Positions 1 through 8,492 of a DNA stretch of 64,000 nucleotides are shown piece by piece; the first letter of the stretch is position 1; every line of letters starts with the position of its first letter. The stretch spans positions 1 through 64,000 of the forward strand of contig NZ_HE578933.1 in NCBI RefSeq assembly GCF_000313565.1, read 5' to 3'. Position numbers and translations under genes: made by a program. The notes under the pieces were generated by a model that saw nothing but the letters and a program-made list of their open reading frames with translations, was not told where the DNA came from and did no database searches. This stretch comes from Dielma fastidiosa. Its GTDB lineage: Bacteria; Bacillota_I; Bacilli_A; Erysipelotrichales; Erysipelotrichaceae.

Positions 1-70
1 TTTCTTTACTAATTAATGATACAAAAAAGTCTATTTATGATAAAATAGATAAGATGAATGGAGGAATCTT

Positions 71-448
71 ATGAATAACAGACATCAGCTACGCGAAAGT
101 GCGATGACATGTCTTTATCAATACTTCCTGTTGAATAAGGATATCAAGCAGATCGTTTTTGAAAATAGTGAATCAAATGCTATTGATCCGTTTTTATACA
201 CGGTTACTATTGATGCAGTAGCGAATAAAGACTTTTATATTAAAAGAATTAATGAAACTTTGAGTGATGATTGGGAATTTGACCGTTTGGGCTGCGTTGA
301 AAAAGCAATCTTATTGATGGCTGCCAGCGAGCTTGATTTTGAAACAGCTCAAAAACCGATTGTGATTGATGAGGCCGTTACCCTTACTAAAAAATATTGT
401 GACGAAGATGCTTATAAATTGATTAACGGTGTATTGGATCAGCTATGA
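71..448 (+). CDS. nusB: Transcription antitermination factor NusB
   Basis: Small all-helical RNA-binding protein of 125 residues, the usual length for NusB, which with NusE (S10) binds boxA RNA in rRNA antitermination. The N-terminus (residues 3-15, with LRESAMTCLYQY) and the C-terminal stretch with PIVIDEAVTLTKKY and INGVLD are the family landmarks. GGAGGA lies just upstream of the ATG at 71. It opens a tightly packed operon: its stop overlaps the xseA start (ATGA-type overlap at 445-448). The nusB-xseA-xseB-ispA order is standard in Firmicutes and supports the call. Confidence 0.93.
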   Translation: MNNRHQLRESAMTCLYQYFLLNKDIKQIVFENSESNAIDPFLYTVTIDAVANKDFYIKRINETLSDDWEFDRLGCVEKAILLMAASELDFETAQKPIVIDEAVTLTKKYCDEDAYKLINGVLDQL

Positions 449-1782
449 GTCAGGCAATCTGGAGTATTTCCTCATTAGTACGTTATATTAAAGCTTCATT
501 AGATCGCGATATGAATCTTCAGTCAATTTTGATTAAAGGGGAAGTTTCCAATTTTACCCATCACCGCAGCGGTCATTATTATTTTACATTAAAAGATAAC
601 AGTTCCCGCATCAGCTGTGTGATGTTTGCATCTAATGCCCGCCGCTGTCCGCTGCAAATTAAGGATGGCATGAAGGTATTGGTAAGTGCGAATGTTTCAA
701 TGTATGAACCGCAGGGTAATTGTCAGCTTTATGTGCTGCAGGTACAGCTGGATGGTATCGGTGATTTGTATATGCAGCTTGAGGAAATCAAACGGCGGCT
801 GAATGCGGAAGGACTTTTCAGTGAGACACATAAAAAGATGCTTCCTGAATATCCGATGAATATTGGCGTTATTTCAGCACGTACCGGAGCCGCTACCCAA
901 GATGTCTTTACAACGATCAAAAGACGGTGGCCGCTTGCCTCTGTCTTTTTTTATCCTTGTCTGGTGCAGGGCAAAGAGGCGGAAGCTGATTTGATTAAAA
1001 CACTGAAATCAGCTGACAGCAATCATCATGATTGTATTTTGGTTGTCCGCGGCGGCGGTTCTATCGAAGATTTATGGTGCTTTAACTCAGAAGCGTTAGC
1101 GCGCTGTGTTTATCAGTGTCAAACAGTGATCGTAAGCGGTGTCGGACATGAAACGGATACGACGCTGATTGATTATGTAGCTGACCGCCGGGCTCCAACA
1201 CCTACCGCGGCCGCTGAATTGATCACTCCCGACCGCCGTGATGTAAGCGAACGGGTTAACGTTTATCGGCAAAGGCTTCAGCGCTCAGTTGCTTCGCAGC
1301 TTCAGCAATGCACACAGGCATACAATCGTATCAAGGCTAATAAACTATTAAGTGAGCCCTTAAACTATATTCAAAATGATGCGATGCGGCTGGCGATGGA
1401 TGTACAAAGACTGGAGAAGGTCGTAAGTATGGGAGAGCGTGAACGCTATAAGCTCAATCAGCTTTTTGAGGCGATGAGCAGCAGCGGGCGTCAGCTTTGC
1501 CTTGGAAACCGGCATCTGCTTTCTCAGATCAGCATTCAATTGCGGCACAGCGTCGATGCGGTTAGTGAAGCGCGGAAATTGGAATTAAAACGCAGTGCTG
1601 CTTTGCTGGATGCTTTTAGTCCATTAAAGGTTGTAGCCCGCGGTTATTCACTCACTTATGATGAAAATCAACATCTGATTAGTTCAATCAATGATGTAAA
1701 AAACGATGATTTATTAAAGATCCGTGTCAGTGATGGCAGCATTCTGGCTCGGGTTGAAGGAAAGGAGATTATCAATGAGTAA
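445..1782 (+). CDS. xseA: Exodeoxyribonuclease VII large subunit
   Basis: Catalytic large subunit of ExoVII, which degrades single-stranded DNA together with several XseB subunits. The 445 residues comprise an N-terminal OB-fold (about 1-100), the nuclease domain with the GVGHETD motif near residue 232 and RAPTPTAAAE just after it, then a long coiled-coil and a C-terminal segment with VVARGYS. It overlaps nusB by 4 bases and xseB by 8 bases, so translation is probably coupled. Nothing is truncated. Confidence 0.95.
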   Translation: MSQAIWSISSLVRYIKASLDRDMNLQSILIKGEVSNFTHHRSGHYYFTLKDNSSRISCVMFASNARRCPLQIKDGMKVLVSANVSMYEPQGNCQLYVLQVQLDGIGDLYMQLEEIKRRLNAEGLFSETHKKMLPEYPMNIGVISARTGAATQDVFTTIKRRWPLASVFFYPCLVQGKEAEADLIKTLKSADSNHHDCILVVRGGGSIEDLWCFNSEALARCVYQCQTVIVSGVGHETDTTLIDYVADRRAPTPTAAAELITPDRRDVSERVNVYRQRLQRSVASQLQQCTQAYNRIKANKLLSEPLNYIQNDAMRLAMDVQRLEKVVSMGERERYKLNQLFEAMSSSGRQLCLGNRHLLSQISIQLRHSVDAVSEARKLELKRSAALLDAFSPLKVVARGYSLTYDENQHLISSINDVKNDDLLKIRVSDGSILARVEGKEIINE

Positions 1783-1987
1783 TGAAATGCCTTTTAAACA
1801 GTCCATGCAGCGGCTTGAAGAAATTGTATCGCTGCTTGAAAAGAATGAAATTGAATTAGAAACAGCGATTCAATATTTTGAAGAAGGTTTGAAGCTTGTG
1901 AATCAGTGTGATCAGCAATTAAAGAATTTTGAAGAAAAAGTAACGGTATTGATGGACACATACCAAAAGGATAATAACAATGAATAA
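1775..1987 (+). CDS. xseB: Exodeoxyribonuclease VII small subunit
   Basis: A 70-residue helical hairpin protein that binds the coiled coil of XseA. The start at 1775 was chosen because AAAGGAGA lies at 1761-1768 and the protein then begins MSNEMPFKQSMQRLEEIV, as in the family; an in-frame ATG at 1724 would add 17 unrelated residues. The motifs LEKNEIELETAIQYFEEG and the acidic, Asn-rich tail are typical. It overlaps xseA by 8 bases and ispA by 8 bases. Confidence 0.92.
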   Translation: MSNEMPFKQSMQRLEEIVSLLEKNEIELETAIQYFEEGLKLVNQCDQQLKNFEEKVTVLMDTYQKDNNNE

Positions 1988-2816
1988 TTTTGATGAGCTG
2001 TGTACAGCCTTTTTAGAACAAATCAAGCCTTCTGCCGTTAAAGATGCGATGCTCTATTCCTTCTCTGCCGGTGGTAAACGGCTGCGGCCTAAGCTGCTGT
2101 TTGCGGCGCTGGAAAGCTATGGCATTTGTGCTGAGAGCGGCCTGCGCTTGGCGGCGGCCATTGAGATGATTCATACGTATTCATTGATTCATGATGATCT
2201 GCCGGCAATGGATAATGATGATTTAAGGCGCGGCAAGCCTACCTGTCATAAGCAGTTTGATGAAGCAACCGCTATTCTGGCAGGTGACGGCTTACTTACC
2301 GAAGCTTTTTATTATGGCGCAACAGCTACTGCTGATCCGGCGAAGAATGTCAGAATTGTCTGTGCGATGGCTAAAGCAGCCGGTGCCAACGGCATGATTT
2401 TGGGTCAGGCGCTGGATCTTGAGGCGGAAAAAAAGACTGCCTGCGCTCTGTCTGAGCTTGCTGTTATTCACCAGGCGAAAACCGGCGAATTGCTGACTCT
2501 GCCTTTGATTTGTGCCGCAATTATTGCTGATCGTGATGAAGATATTGAAGCATGGCAGACATTTGGCGCTAAGCTTGGTTATTATTTTCAGATTCAAGAT
2601 GATATCCTCGATTTAAGTGTCAGCAGTGAAGAGCTTGGTAAAAGTACCAGTGATCTTCATAATCATAAGCAGACCATGGCAACTTGTTTAGGGATTGATG
2701 AAGCTAAAAAATTGGCCGAAGCATGTTATGAAGAATTAAATCAGCTATGTGATAAGCTATCACAGCCTGAACCGATTCGTGCCATTCTTTTAACACTGCA
2801 TCATCGAAGACGATAA
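1980..2816 (+). CDS. ispA: Polyprenyl (farnesyl) diphosphate synthase
   Basis: Short-chain trans-prenyltransferase that condenses IPP with DMAPP and GPP, feeding undecaprenyl and quinone synthesis. It is 278 residues long. The first Asp-rich motif is DDLPAMDND near residues 74-82, where the spacing of bacterial type FPP synthases is seen. The second is DDILD near 207-211. GGKRLRP, the IPP-binding element, is at about 31-37. The gene overlaps xseB by 8 bases, and dxs, the first enzyme of the MEP route, follows 12 bases later. Product chain length (C15 or C20) cannot be decided from the sequence alone. Confidence 0.92.
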   Translation: MNNFDELCTAFLEQIKPSAVKDAMLYSFSAGGKRLRPKLLFAALESYGICAESGLRLAAAIEMIHTYSLIHDDLPAMDNDDLRRGKPTCHKQFDEATAILAGDGLLTEAFYYGATATADPAKNVRIVCAMAKAAGANGMILGQALDLEAEKKTACALSELAVIHQAKTGELLTLPLICAAIIADRDEDIEAWQTFGAKLGYYFQIQDDILDLSVSSEELGKSTSDLHNHKQTMATCLGIDEAKKLAEACYEELNQLCDKLSQPEPIRAILLTLHHRRR

Positions 2817-2828
2817 AAAGGAGTGTGA

Positions 2829-4706
2829 ATGCTGATGAATATTGAAGAAATCAAAGGTCCGGAAGACATAAAAACGATGTCTGTCAAAGAACTTGAAGCA
2901 CTTTCTTCAGATATAAGAAAGTTTTTGATTGCCAGTATTGCGAAGACGGGCGGTCATCTTTCCAGCAACTTGGGGGTCGTTGAGCTGACGGTTGCCCTGC
3001 ATTATGTATTTGATTCTCCGCGTGATAAAATAATCTTTGATGTTGGTCATCAAAGCTATGTGCATAAAATCCTAACCGGCCGGGCGCCTGCTTTTAAGAC
3101 GCTGCGGCAGTTTAAAGGTCTTTCAGGCTTTCAGAAACGTGCGGAAAGCATTCATGATCCATGGGAAGCCGGGCATTCCAGCACCGCTTTGTCGGCAGCG
3201 CTGGGAATGGCGGTAAGCCGTGATCTGAATCATGAGGATTACTGCGTCGTACCCGTCGTTGGTGATGCGGCGATGGTTGGCGGTTTGTCCATTGAGGCCT
3301 TAAATGAAATTGGCTCGGAACAGCGGAATATGGTCATTATATTTAACGATAATAATATGTCGATATCGCAGAATGTCGGCGCTTTAAACGAAACCTTTAC
3401 GCGGCTGCGGACTTCCAAGCCATATAATGATTTGAAACAGGATATCAGCGGTGCATTATCGACTTCTAAGGCTGGCGAGTCGGTGCTGAATGTCATGCGC
3501 AATGTTAAGAATACGGTAAAGAAAAACATTTCGACGAATTCATTTTTTACGGAATTGAATCTTGATTATATCGGCCCCGTTGACGGTCATGATATTAAAA
3601 GTCTGATTAAGACTTTAAAAATAGCAAAAAAGCACCGCGGACCGATCGTAGTTCATGTGATCACCAAAAAAGGGAAGGGATATTCCTTCGCCGAAAATGA
3701 TACAAGCGGTAAATGGCACGGTGTTTCCCAGTTTAATATTGAAACCGGTGAAGTGCTGAATCGGCTGCCGGAAAATCATTGCAGCTGGAGTGAAATCATT
3801 GCCAATACAGTTTGTGATCTGGCTAAAACCAACGATCATATTGTGACCTTAACACCGGCGATGATATCCGGAAGCAAGCTTGAGAAGTTCTTTTCACTTT
3901 ATCCCGAACGTGCCTTTGACTGCGGAATTGCCGAAGAACACGCGGCGGTATTTGCGGCTTCTCTGGCCAATGCCGGACAGCGGCCTTTTTTAGCCATTTA
4001 CTCCTCCTTTATGCAGCGGGCCTATGATCAGCTGAATCATGAGATGGCGCGCATGGATCTGCCGGTGGTCATCGGGATTGACCGCTGCGGTTTAGTCGGC
4101 GAGGATGGCGCAACCCATCATGGTATCTTTGACATTCAGCTGCTTCGAGCCCTGCCTAATTTTATCCTCTGCGAACCAAAAGACGGCGAAGAGGCTCAGC
4201 AGCTGCTATATACAGGGTTTAATCAGCAGCATCCCTTTGCGATTCGATATCCGCGCGGCAGCAATGTCTATCAAAAGGTCAGTGAATATCAAAGTATTCC
4301 TATCGGATCATGGACGCGCTGGCGCTTTAATCAAGAAAGCAAGGCAATTGTAATTACCTATGGCTGTGATGTGGATCGGGTGATTTCTAAGGCAAGTATT
4401 AATGAAATTCCAATTACGGTTATCAATGCGCGTTTCTTTAAACCTTTGGATATTGAGATGCTGAAGGAATGCGCGCAGACTAAGCTGCCTGTTATCGTCT
4501 ATGAGACTGATATCTTAAGCGGCGGTTTATCCTCAGCCATTCTTGAAATATGCAATGATCTGGGTATCAATATGCCGCTTGTCCGCATTGGGATAAAGGA
4601 TCACTTTGTGGAACACGGCTCACTGCCGCAGCTGCGCAAAGTTGAGAAAATTGATTTAACGACTTTATTTAATAAAATTACGGAGTTGATACATCATGCG
4701 GATTGA
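2829..4706 (+). CDS. dxs: 1-deoxy-D-xylulose-5-phosphate synthase
   Basis: Thiamine-diphosphate enzyme that condenses pyruvate with glyceraldehyde 3-phosphate, the entry step of the MEP isoprenoid pathway; 625 residues, normal length. The N-terminal GGHLSSNLG and DVGHQSYVHK motifs and EEHAAVFAASLA in the pyrimidine domain are clear. The thiamine-diphosphate motif begins GDA (residues about 145-147) where DXS proteins normally have GDG, and ends NDNN (about 173-176). AAAAGGAG precedes two closely spaced ATGs at 2829 and 2835; either could be used. The 3' end overlaps tlyA by 11 bases. Confidence 0.94.
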   Translation: MLMNIEEIKGPEDIKTMSVKELEALSSDIRKFLIASIAKTGGHLSSNLGVVELTVALHYVFDSPRDKIIFDVGHQSYVHKILTGRAPAFKTLRQFKGLSGFQKRAESIHDPWEAGHSSTALSAALGMAVSRDLNHEDYCVVPVVGDAAMVGGLSIEALNEIGSEQRNMVIIFNDNNMSISQNVGALNETFTRLRTSKPYNDLKQDISGALSTSKAGESVLNVMRNVKNTVKKNISTNSFFTELNLDYIGPVDGHDIKSLIKTLKIAKKHRGPIVVHVITKKGKGYSFAENDTSGKWHGVSQFNIETGEVLNRLPENHCSWSEIIANTVCDLAKTNDHIVTLTPAMISGSKLEKFFSLYPERAFDCGIAEEHAAVFAASLANAGQRPFLAIYSSFMQRAYDQLNHEMARMDLPVVIGIDRCGLVGEDGATHHGIFDIQLLRALPNFILCEPKDGEEAQQLLYTGFNQQHPFAIRYPRGSNVYQKVSEYQSIPIGSWTRWRFNQESKAIVITYGCDVDRVISKASINEIPITVINARFFKPLDIEMLKECAQTKLPVIVYETDILSGGLSSAILEICNDLGINMPLVRIGIKDHFVEHGSLPQLRKVEKIDLTTLFNKITELIHHAD

Positions 4707-5463
4707 TCAGCTGTTAGTCGCTCGTAAATTATGTGCCAGCCGTGCTCAAGCCCAAGATGCTGTCAAGGCTGAACGGGTAAAGGTTAACGGTAAAACGATT
4801 ATTAAATGTTCACAGGATTTTGATGAAAACGCCGATATTGAAGTGAGTGCGGCTGAATTAGCGTTTGCTTCCAGAGCCGGTCTTAAGCTTTATCACGCAT
4901 TAATGGATTTTGAACTGAGTGTTAAGGATCGCATCGTCCTTGATGTAGGGGCTTCGACCGGCGGCTTTACTGATGTCTGTCTGTCTCAGGGGGCAGCTCA
5001 TGTTTATGCCTGTGATGTCGGCAGCGGCCAATTGATCGATAAGCTGCGTCAAGATCCGCGGGTCAGCAACATGGAGAACATCAACTGCCGCTATCTTGAA
5101 GTGAAAATGTTTGATCCGTTGCCTGATTTTGTGTGCATGGACGTTTCTTTTATCTCAATCTTATCAATCATGCCGGCAGTCTTATCATGCCTGAAGCCGA
5201 AATATGAAATGGTCTTGCTGATTAAGCCGCAGTTTGAAGCGGGGAAAAAGGATATCGGTAAAAATGGTATCGTTAAAGATTTAAAGGTGCATCAGCGGGT
5301 GCTCATGCAGACGATTGACGGCCTCCTTCAGCTGAAAATCTATCCTCAGAAGCTGGCGAAATCTAAAGTATGCGGCCGTGACGGCAATCAGGAGTATGTT
5401 GTTTACTGTTCCTCAACACCTTCACATAAGGTTTTTGATTATCAAAAAATCGTTAAGAGCTGA
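4696..5463 (+). CDS. tlyA: TlyA family rRNA 2'-O-methyltransferase / hemolysin-like
   Basis: An S4 RNA-binding domain (residues 1-60, starting MRIDQLLVARKLCASRAQAQ) is fused to an FtsJ-like SAM methyltransferase domain, with the SAM loop DVGASTGGFTD near residues 82-92 and later CMDVSFISI and LLIKPQFEAG. Characterised homologues methylate 16S and 23S rRNA; the historical name is hemolysin A (YqxC in Bacillus). The 255-residue length is slightly short, with a compact C-terminus. It is the last gene of the nusB operon and a terminator hairpin follows at 5481. Confidence 0.92.
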   Translation: MRIDQLLVARKLCASRAQAQDAVKAERVKVNGKTIIKCSQDFDENADIEVSAAELAFASRAGLKLYHALMDFELSVKDRIVLDVGASTGGFTDVCLSQGAAHVYACDVGSGQLIDKLRQDPRVSNMENINCRYLEVKMFDPLPDFVCMDVSFISILSIMPAVLSCLKPKYEMVLLIKPQFEAGKKDIGKNGIVKDLKVHQRVLMQTIDGLLQLKIYPQKLAKSKVCGRDGNQEYVVYCSSTPSHKVFDYQKIVKS

Positions 5464-5480
5464 TTGTTAATGATAACGCA

Positions 5481-5503
5481 GAGTGAGCAATCACTCTTTT
5501 TTT
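5481..5503 (+). terminator. Rho-independent terminator of the nusB-tlyA operon
   Basis: A perfect 6-bp stem GAGTGA/TCACTC with a GCAA tetraloop is followed directly by seven T residues. It sits 17 bases after the tlyA stop and separates the operon from recN. Confidence 0.8.
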
Positions 5504-5551
5504 CTGAAACTTTATCAATGAGAAATTCAATATAAAAATATGTGTAAAACT

Positions 5552-5578
5552 GTGCCATTTATTGATAAATAATGGTAC
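5552..5578. promoter_or_regulatory. Imperfect palindrome over the presumed recN promoter
   Basis: Arms GTGCCATTtATT and AATAATGGTAC pair around a GATA centre, with one bulged base and one G.T pair. The right arm overlaps TACAAT (5576-5581), a good -10 candidate for recN. This position suits a repressor. recN is DNA-damage inducible in several bacteria, but the sequence is not a Bacillus-type LexA box, so the regulator is unknown. Confidence 0.35.
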
Positions 5579-5613
5579 AATAACACATATTAAGAGAATT
5601 GAAAGGAGAAGCT

Positions 5614-7266
5614 ATGCTTAAAGAAATTTATGTAAAAGACTTTATCCTGATTGATACTGCCGCTTTGCAGTTTACCAATTCAATGAGTGCGTTTACGGGT
5701 GAAACCGGTGCCGGCAAAAGCTTGCTGATTGATGCGATCGCACTGCTTAAAGGCGGCCGGTGTAATGCATCGATGGTTAAAAAGGGGGCTGAGAAAGCTT
5801 TGGTTGAAGCTGTTTTTGAATTGGCTGCCGATCATCATTCATTAAGCTTATTGAATGAGTATGGCTTTGAAAGTGATGATAATACATTTATTGTTACCCG
5901 TGAAATTAACAGTGAAGGCAAGAGTACAGCGCGTATTAACCATCGCACGGTACCGGTATCAATGCTGAAGGAAATTATGGAGAATATCATTGATATACAT
6001 TCTCAGCATGATACGCAGTATTTATTAAACAGCAAGTATCATACGACATTGTTAGATCAATATCTCAATGATTTTGAAGCTTTGCAGCAGGTACAGACAG
6101 CTTACCGCGAATATGCGGATCTGAAGCATGATTATGAAATGGCAATGAATCAGACTTATAATGAAGATGATCTTGAATTCTTGCTTTATCAGGTGCGTGA
6201 AATTGATGAAGCCGCAATCAGTGCTGATGAGGAGGAACAGCTGATCGATGAGCAGAAGAAGATGATGGCTTTTGAAAAGCTGAGTCAGCGATTAGCAAAC
6301 GCAATTGATGCGCTTGACGGTTCAAACCGCGCCAGTGAATCCTTGTATGAGGCGGTTCATGAATTATCTTATTTAGAGGAGTTTAACGACATTAAAGGGC
6401 AGCATGAAGTCTTGAATGATCTTTATTATTCGTTAAATGACGCGCTGGATAGTCTGAAGCAGATTTATAATCAGCTTGAATATGATGAAGAACGCAACAA
6501 TGAGATTCAGGAGCGATTATTTGTCATAAATAATCTAAAACGTAAATATGGTTCCACTATCGCCCTGATTCTTGAAAAACGTGATGAATTGAATCGCAAG
6601 ATTGAAATGATTACTCATCGTCAGGAGTTTATTGAACAGCAGGAAGCGCTTTTAAAGCAAGCGCTTGATCGTTATAGTGCTGTTGCCCTTGCTTATTCTA
6701 AAAAGCGTCAGAAAGCGGCTAAAACGCTTGAGAAAGAGATTTGCAAGGAATGTGTCGATCTATATCTTGAGCATGCGCGTTTCTCGGTTAGCTTTAAAGA
6801 ACAGGCGCCTTCAATCAATGGCATTGATAAGATTGAATTTATGATTTCAATGAACCCTGGTGAAGATATGAAACCGCTCGCCAGTGTTGCCAGCGGCGGT
6901 GAGTTATCACGTCTGATGCTTGGCATGAAGATCATTTTCACCAGACTGCAGGGCATTGAAACCGTAATTTTTGATGAAATTGATACGGGTGTATCCGGCA
7001 AGGTAGCCTTTGCGATCGGCCGTAAAATGGCTGAACTGGCGAAGCATACCCAAGTGTTCTGTGTTACTCATCTTGCTTCGGTAGCCGCCTGTGCAGCAAC
7101 GCAGTATCTCGTTGAGAAAAATCAGCAAAAAGCCTTTACGAAGACATCAATCCATGCGCTGGATGATGAAGAACGGATTCGTGTTTTAGCGATGATCGCC
7201 AGCAACAGCGATAGTGAACCCGCCCTTTCAGCCGCGCGCGAACTGCTTCATAAGGCACAGTCATAA
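5614..7266 (+). CDS. recN: DNA repair protein RecN
   Basis: SMC-like ATPase recruited early to double-strand breaks; 550 residues. The N-terminal half holds Walker A GETGAGKS near residue 29, and the middle is a long coiled coil. The C-terminal half holds the ABC signature SGGELSR, Walker B VIFDEIDTG and the switch region CVTHLA. The ATG at 5614 fits AAAGGAGA at 5602-5609; an in-frame TTG at 5599 lies upstream of that ribosome binding site and was not used. In Bacillus argR/ahrC lies between tlyA and recN; here that gene is missing. Confidence 0.95.
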   Translation: MLKEIYVKDFILIDTAALQFTNSMSAFTGETGAGKSLLIDAIALLKGGRCNASMVKKGAEKALVEAVFELAADHHSLSLLNEYGFESDDNTFIVTREINSEGKSTARINHRTVPVSMLKEIMENIIDIHSQHDTQYLLNSKYHTTLLDQYLNDFEALQQVQTAYREYADLKHDYEMAMNQTYNEDDLEFLLYQVREIDEAAISADEEEQLIDEQKKMMAFEKLSQRLANAIDALDGSNRASESLYEAVHELSYLEEFNDIKGQHEVLNDLYYSLNDALDSLKQIYNQLEYDEERNNEIQERLFVINNLKRKYGSTIALILEKRDELNRKIEMITHRQEFIEQQEALLKQALDRYSAVALAYSKKRQKAAKTLEKEICKECVDLYLEHARFSVSFKEQAPSINGIDKIEFMISMNPGEDMKPLASVASGGELSRLMLGMKIIFTRLQGIETVIFDEIDTGVSGKVAFAIGRKMAELAKHTQVFCVTHLASVAACAATQYLVEKNQQKAFTKTSIHALDDEERIRVLAMIASNSDSEPALSAARELLHKAQS

Positions 7267-7296
7267 AATGGTTTGTTAAAGAAAATATAACCCAGC

Positions 7297-7330
7297 AATC
7301 AGCCTCCACACTAACAAGGGAGGCTGATTT
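7297..7330 (+). promoter_or_regulatory. Hairpin: recN terminator that also buries the spoIVB ribosome binding site
   Basis: An 11-bp perfect stem has left arm AATCAGCCTCC at 7297-7307, an 11-base loop, and right arm GGAGGCTGATT at 7319-7329 followed by TT. The right arm includes the GGGAGG Shine-Dalgarno sequence of spoIVB, whose ATG is only 3 bases beyond. As RNA from upstream it can act as a weak terminator and also block spoIVB translation. Confidence 0.6.
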
Positions 7331-7332
7331 TA

Positions 7333-8334
7333 ATGAAAAAATTACTGGCATTAAGCTTATCTTTATATCTATGCACCACGCTTCAGCTTTCTGCAAAAGA
7401 AGTCCAGCTCGGCGGCGATACGATCGGTATCCAAATCACCTATGACGGCGTCATGATTACCGGTACTTATACGCTTGAAATTGATGGCATGAACTATAAT
7501 CCTGCCGATCAGGATATCAGGCCTAAAGACTTGATTCAGGCCGTAAATGGTGAAACGGTCACCACAATCAAAGAATTAAGCCGTCAGCTTGGCTTAGCCG
7601 CAGAACATAAGGAAGCTGAATTAACCATTCTCAGAGACGGAGAAACAATTAAGCGCAAACTGCTCATTCAAATGATTAATTCACAGATCCGAACCGGTTT
7701 ATTAATTAAAGATGAAACGCTCGGCATCGGTACCCTGACTTATATCGATGAACAGACACAGACCTTTGCCTCATTGGGTCATGAAATCATTGATGCAGAT
7801 ACCAAAGAGAGCATTCAGGCTGATTCGGGAACCATCTATGAATCACAGGTTCAGTCCATACGCAAGGCTAAAAACGCGCAGGCCGGCGAGAAAAACGCAA
7901 AAATCGATTTTGAACAGCCGCTGGGTATCATCACCAAAGTAAATCGTTACGGCGTGTTTGGTGAAATCGTTGGCAGCAGCTCACAGCCCTTGATTCAGAC
8001 CGGAACCCAGCAGGATATTCATCTAGGCGAAGCAAGCATCTTTACCGTTTTACATGATGATGTTATTGAAGAGATAAAAATCAACATTACCAAAATCAAT
8101 CAACAGGACAACCAAGATATAAAGGGCATTGAATTTGACGTTATCGATGACCACTGTATCAATGTCAGCAACGGTATCGTTCAAGGCATGAGCGGTTCAC
8201 CCATTGTCCAAGATGATCTGCTTGTTGGGGCTGTAACTCATGTGGCGACAAGCAAGCCGCAGAAGGGTTACGGCATCTTTATTGAGTGGCTGTTGATGGA
8301 GAGTGAGAATGAGACGACAAACGTCGACAATTAA
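7333..8334 (+). CDS. spoIVB: SpoIVB-type stage IV sporulation serine peptidase (S55)
   Basis: In Bacillus the forespore-secreted SpoIVB cleaves SpoIVFA to trigger pro-sigma-K processing. The 333 residues have an N-terminal signal/anchor (MKKLLALSLSLYLCTTLQLSA), a PDZ-like domain (about 40-120, with IRPKDLIQAVNGE), and a chymotrypsin-like domain with the candidate catalytic His in FASLGHEI and Ser in GMSGSPIV. It is shorter than the Bacillus protein, mainly at the N-terminus. Its place between recN and spo0A is the conserved Firmicute arrangement. Translation is probably controlled by the hairpin that covers its ribosome binding site. Confidence 0.92.
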   Translation: MKKLLALSLSLYLCTTLQLSAKEVQLGGDTIGIQITYDGVMITGTYTLEIDGMNYNPADQDIRPKDLIQAVNGETVTTIKELSRQLGLAAEHKEAELTILRDGETIKRKLLIQMINSQIRTGLLIKDETLGIGTLTYIDEQTQTFASLGHEIIDADTKESIQADSGTIYESQVQSIRKAKNAQAGEKNAKIDFEQPLGIITKVNRYGVFGEIVGSSSQPLIQTGTQQDIHLGEASIFTVLHDDVIEEIKINITKINQQDNQDIKGIEFDVIDDHCINVSNGIVQGMSGSPIVQDDLLVGAVTHVATSKPQKGYGIFIEWLLMESENETTNVDN

Positions 8335-8414
8335 TGACGAATTATGTCAATTTCATTCCTTTTTTTGTACAAAAACAGCAAAAATATGAGAATATGTATG
8401 AATTCTGAGCCCCT

Positions 8415-8422
8415 TTCGACAA
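8415..8422 (-). promoter_or_regulatory. 0A box upstream of spo0A
   Basis: TTCGACAA is the exact reverse complement of the Spo0A binding consensus TTGTCGAA. It lies about 70 bases before the spo0A ATG and some 30 bases upstream of a TATAAT at 8452-8457. A poorer copy, GTCGACA, is at 8323-8329 inside the end of spoIVB. Autoregulation of spo0A through 0A boxes is known in Bacillus. Confidence 0.6.
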
Positions 8423-8492
8423 AATATTATCAAAAATTTACGTTTAAGTTCTATAATAATATCTATGAGCTAAAAAAGCGGAGGGAATAGTT

